64,000 nt of DNA from Streptomyces sp. NA04227 (GTDB lineage Bacteria; Actinomycetota; Actinomycetes; Streptomycetales; Streptomycetaceae): positions 4,825,001 through 4,889,000 of the forward strand of contig NZ_CP054918.1 of the NCBI RefSeq assembly GCF_013364195.1. Direction: 5' to 3'. Shown one piece after another: positions 60,155-64,000 of the stretch. Positions within the stretch are counted from its first letter, which is position 1. Each line of letters opens with the position of its first letter. A program made the translations under genes and the position numbers. The notes beneath the pieces are model-generated. The model had not been told where the DNA came from and ran no database searches. It worked only from the letters and a program-made list of their open reading frames with translations.

Positions 60155-60425
60155 GTACTGCAAGGGAAACCAAACTGCAACTTGCGACGAGCCTAGCACG
60201 CAGGCAGCCGAAAGCGATAGAGGGCAAGATCACGTCACCCGGATGTTTGACGAGCGCCCCGAGTGTGGTTGACGTACCGGTGTGTGACTTCTTCGTCGAG
60301 CGCCCCCGTCGCGTTCGTTCGCGCCGTACCGGACAAGGGATACCGGTTGCGGGACGGGGGGTGCGAGAAGGGTGACGCGCGGACGAAGTCACCCTGGCGT
60401 GGGCACCGTATCGCACGCGGGCTAG

Positions 60426-61361
<936 letters not shown>

Positions 61362-62075
61362 GCCCGTCCGGGCCCGCCCGGCGCGACCGCGAATACCCCG
61401 GCCCTCCGGCGCGCCGACTTGGTGCGTGTGAGAGGCACGGATATACGGCGGCCAGGAATCCCGGCGGCGCCCGCGGAGGAATTCGCGGGCCCGGCATCCG
61501 TAAGCCGGGTGGAAGGGGACTTCCCGTCGGGTGAGTGGTCCCGGCGGCTTGTCGCGCACGAGTTCGCCACCGTTCCCGGCGGAGAGATTCCGCTACTTGT
61601 CAACCGGATTTCAGTGAGGGTCCGCCCGTCCGACTCGGTTCTCGGCCGATCTCCGCCGATCTCTGCCGACGAGGTTCTCGACGGGCGTTCGGGTTCGCCG
61701 ATTCGCGGGGTGGTCGATTCGCCGGTTCTTCGGATGTTCGGAGGAGCCGATGACTTTCCCGTGCCGGGACGTGCCCGGCGGTTCTCGACCGGGCCTTGAC
61801 TTCTTCGACCGTGGATGCTGAATTCCGCGTTGATGTTCTTCGGCGCGGCGGTGAACTCTTCCTCTTCTCGTGCGGAGCCCGCACGGATCTCGTACGGATC
61901 CCGTACGTTCCGGTTCCTCTCCGGAGGCGGCCAACGGCGCACTCCGCCCGGGTCCCGGTACGGCACCGCCCTGCCCGGCCGACGTGCGGAGGGCCTACGC
62001 TGCTCGTGCCCGTAGGGCAAAGCAGACCAGCGGTAGAGAACAGCGGATCAAAGGGGAGAAGGGGAGGCCGTCGCC
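61362..62075. other. 714-bp gap between mqnA and the kinase gene
   Basis: Less GC-rich than the coding DNA and with mixed codon positions; I see no gene with both a ribosome site and codon bias. It contains short direct repeats (CCGATCT/CCGATCTC at about 61646-61668) and several CGGTTCTCG/CGATTCG-type repeats. The kinase promoter should lie in the last 150 bp; an AAAGGGGAGAAGGGGAGG ribosome-site stretch precedes the kinase start. Confidence 0.5.
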
Positions 62076-64000
62076 GTGGGGGACAGCGTCGTGCAACCGC
62101 TGAACGTCGACGAACCGACCGTGATCGGCCCCTACCGGCTGCTCGGGCGGCTCGGCTCCGGCGGGATGGGCCGGGTCTACCTGGGACGCAGCGCGGGCGG
62201 GCGCACCGTGGCCGTGAAGGTGGTGCATCCGCACTTCGCGCTCGACGAGGAGTTCCGGATCCGTTTCCGGCGCGAGGTCGCGGCGGCGCGCAAGGTCGGC
62301 GGCGCCTGGACCGCGCCCGTACTCGACGCCGACCCCGAGGCCACCGTGCCCTGGGTGGCGACCGGTTACGTGGCGGGCCCCTCGCTGACGCAGGCGGTCA
62401 CCGGACCCCAGGGCGGCCCGCTGCCCGAGGCCGCACTGCGCGTCCTCGGCGCCGGACTGGCCGAGGCCCTGTCCGAGGTGCACGCCCAGGGACTCGTCCA
62501 CCGGGACGTGAAGCCGTCCAACGTGCTGCTCGCGCTCGACGGCCCCCGGCTCATCGACTTCGGCATCGCCCGCGCGGTCGACGGCACCACCTCGCTCACC
62601 TCCACCGGCGCCTCCATCGGCTCGCCGGGCTACATGGCACCGGAACAGATCCTCGGCGAGCCCGTCACCGGCGCCGCGGACGTCTTCTCCCTGGGCGCCG
62701 TCCTCGTCTACGCCGCCTCCGGACGGCCCCCGTTCCCCGGCGACACCTCGGCCGCCCTGCTCTACAAGGTCGTTCACTCCGAGCCCCAACTCGGCGAACT
62801 CCAAGGTGAGTTGCGCGAACTGGCGGCTCGCTGCCTGAGCAAGAACCCGGCAGCCCGCCCCACCCCGGCGGACCTCGCGACCGCGCTCGCGCCGGGCGGC
62901 GTACGGGAGTTGGTACTTACGGGCTGGCTGCCCGCTCACCTCGTCGAACGCGTGAGCCGTACCGCCGTGGGCTTGCTCGACCTGGACGCGGACACCGAAC
63001 CGGGGACAGGGCAGGGTGCGGGGCCGGGGACACAGCCCGGAACGCCGCCGGGAACCCACCCTGGAACGCACCCTGGAACGCAGCCGGTTGGGCATGAGGG
63101 TGCGGACGCGGCGGCCGACTCCCCGGGTTCCGGGGCCTTGCCCCACGCCGACCTGCCGCAGCAGGCGACGGGACAGGTCACGCCGACGCCGACCCCCACT
63201 CCAACGCCGACGCCCAGCCCACCACCGACCCCCACACCCGCCCCTCCCCAACTCGCCACCCCCGCAAGGCGTGTTCGGCCCCCCGGACCCCTCCTACGGA
63301 GCCGCCCCCACCTGGCCGCCCGCCGCCACGGGACAGCCTTCGTACGCCCTCGGCAACGTCGGGCACGTCGGGCACGTCGGGCACGTTGGGTATCCGGCGG
63401 CGGGGAGCGACGGCAACGACGGGCACGACGGGAACGCGACGACCGGCACGGACGCGCGGCCCGGCACCGGCCCCACCCCCGGCCCCGACCGCACCGACCA
63501 CCCCGCTCCCGGTACCGGCGCTGGCACCGATCCCCGCCCCGCCCCCACCGGAAAGCTCTCGCTGACGGTGGACACCGCATCGACTCCCGTCGGGCCCAAC
63601 AACCGTGGCCGCAGGCTCAGTTGCACCGTGGCGCTCGCGGTGGCCGGGGCGTTGGCGGCGGTCACGGTGGGCTCGGTCTTCGTGTTCGACCTGGTGGGCG
63701 GGTCCTCGGACAACGCGGCCGACGGTGCGTCGCCGAGCGGGAAGCAGTCCAGTACGCCCGGCGACGGGCACTCCACCTCGGTCCCGGCCGGTTACCTCGG
63801 CACCTGGGAGGGTCCGGCCCGTGCCCGTACCAACGACTGGCCGATGGGCACCTTCCGGCTCACCGTGAAGAAGGCGGCGCCCGGCGAGAAGTTCGCCGTG
63901 ATGCGGCAGACCGACCAGCTCGGCGGCGTCTGCGAGGTGGACCTGCGGCTTCAGTCGGTCACCGCGCGGGAGATCGTGGCGAACGCGCAGGGCCGCGCCG
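62076..64000 (+). CDS. membrane Ser/Thr protein kinase, frameshifted in the linker, runs off the window
   Basis: Starts at GTG 62076. The kinase domain is complete in this frame: GSGGMG (27-32), Lys48, HRDVKPSN from 142 and DFG 161-163. Then comes a Pro/Thr linker. From about residue 395 the open frame becomes Arg-rich and meaningless, while the +1 frame from about 63259 reads VFGPPDPSYGAAPTW..., a membrane helix (TVALAVAGALAAVTVGSVFVF) and an extracellular domain beginning YLGTWEG, like FVGEWEG of the kinase at 11613. Deleting one C from the C5 tract at 63259-63263 joins them. Either a sequencing error or a real frameshift (phase variation or pseudogene). The gene continues beyond 64000. Confidence 0.85.
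   Translation, partial: MGDSVVQPLNVDEPTVIGPYRLLGRLGSGGMGRVYLGRSAGGRTVAVKVVHPHFALDEEFRIRFRREVAAARKVGGAWTAPVLDADPEATVPWVATGYVAGPSLTQAVTGPQGGPLPEAALRVLGAGLAEALSEVHAQGLVHRDVKPSNVLLALDGPRLIDFGIARAVDGTTSLTSTGASIGSPGYMAPEQILGEPVTGAADVFSLGAVLVYAASGRPPFPGDTSAALLYKVVHSEPQLGELQGELRELAARCLSKNPAARPTPADLATALAPGGVRELVLTGWLPAHLVERVSRTAVGLLDLDADTEPGTGQGAGPGTQPGTPPGTHPGTHPGTQPVGHEGADAAADSPGSGALPHADLPQQATGQVTPTPTPTPTPTPSPPPTPTPAPPQLATPARRVRPPGPLLRSRPHLAARRHGTAFVRPRQRRARRARRARWVSGGGERRQRRARRERDDRHGRAARHRPHPRPRPHRPPRSRYRRWHRSPPRPHRKALADGGHRIDSRRAQQPWPQAQLHRGARGGRGVGGGHGGLGLRVRPGGRVLGQRGRRCVAEREAVQYARRRALHLGPGRLPRHLGGSGPCPYQRLADGHLPAHREEGGARREVRRDAADRPARRRLRGGPAASVGHRAGDRGERAGPR

Noticed and set aside
61419..61799. 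126-codon plus-strand frame in the mqnA-kinase gap
   Set aside because: No ribosome site, weak third-position GC bias and no recognisable domain.

Overview
The window is high-GC DNA with GC-rich third codon positions, GTG and TTG starts, purine-rich ribosome binding sites and many 4-nt ATGA/GTGA gene overlaps. Together with gamma-butyrolactone (GBL) regulators, eukaryotic-type Ser/Thr kinases, XRE/anti-sigma gene sets and futalosine-route menaquinone genes, this points to a Streptomyces chromosome (or a close relative). From memory, the order hemL - phosphatase - resA/ccdA/resB/ccsB ... PLDc_N protein - UbiD - MqnP - UbiX - Lrp - MqnE ... cold-shock protein - MqnA - kinase resembles the S. 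coelicolor SCO4469-SCO4507 core, with accessory blocks inserted.

Layout. 1-5.8 kb: lipid/ketone redox genes (partial crotonase, two short-chain dehydrogenases, a Baeyer-Villiger monooxygenase, a patatin) ending at a TetR gene, with a nested palindrome at the divergent promoter. 5.83-5.98 kb: a three-repeat CRISPR remnant with the 61-nt period of type I-E and no cas genes. 6-11.6 kb: hemL, a histidine phosphatase, and a TetR/Old-Yellow-Enzyme divergent pair with twin operators. 11.6-16.6 kb: a minus-strand cluster with a Ser/Thr kinase and an FHA-winged-helix protein around two unrecognised proteins. 17-20.5 kb: a Tat lipoprotein deacetylase, an FMN reductase and an XRE regulator flanked by 15-bp minisatellites. 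20.7-25.1 kb: the cytochrome c maturation operon. 25.3-26.7 kb: a secreted beta-propeller protein.

27-34.7 kb is a GBL signalling island: three GBL-receptor-like TetR proteins, an AfsA-family synthase translationally coupled to an NAD-dependent reductase, an XRE regulator, and an IS701-type transposase homologue whose first catalytic Asp appears lost. An 18-bp perfect palindrome of GBL-receptor-operator type lies between the first TetR gene and the transposase-like gene. 34.9-42.7 kb: membrane, heme-oxygenase-fold, XRE/ATP-binding, EamA and LysR genes.

43.2-49.6 kb: menaquinone genes (UbiD-like decarboxylase, MqnP, UbiX, MqnE) with an Lrp regulator and a 43-residue basic microprotein; mqnA follows at 60.4 kb. 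49.8-59.6 kb: acetyltransferase, TetR and small membrane genes, then a fatty-acid block (MaoC hydratase, FabG, thiolase, acyl-CoA synthetase) with tandem operators. 59.8-60.0 kb: a cold-shock protein with a structured 5' leader. The window ends in a second Ser/Thr kinase whose frame changes at a C5 tract in its proline-rich linker.

Heme (hemL), cytochrome c maturation and menaquinone genes together make this a respiratory-chain biogenesis neighbourhood carrying an inserted regulatory island.
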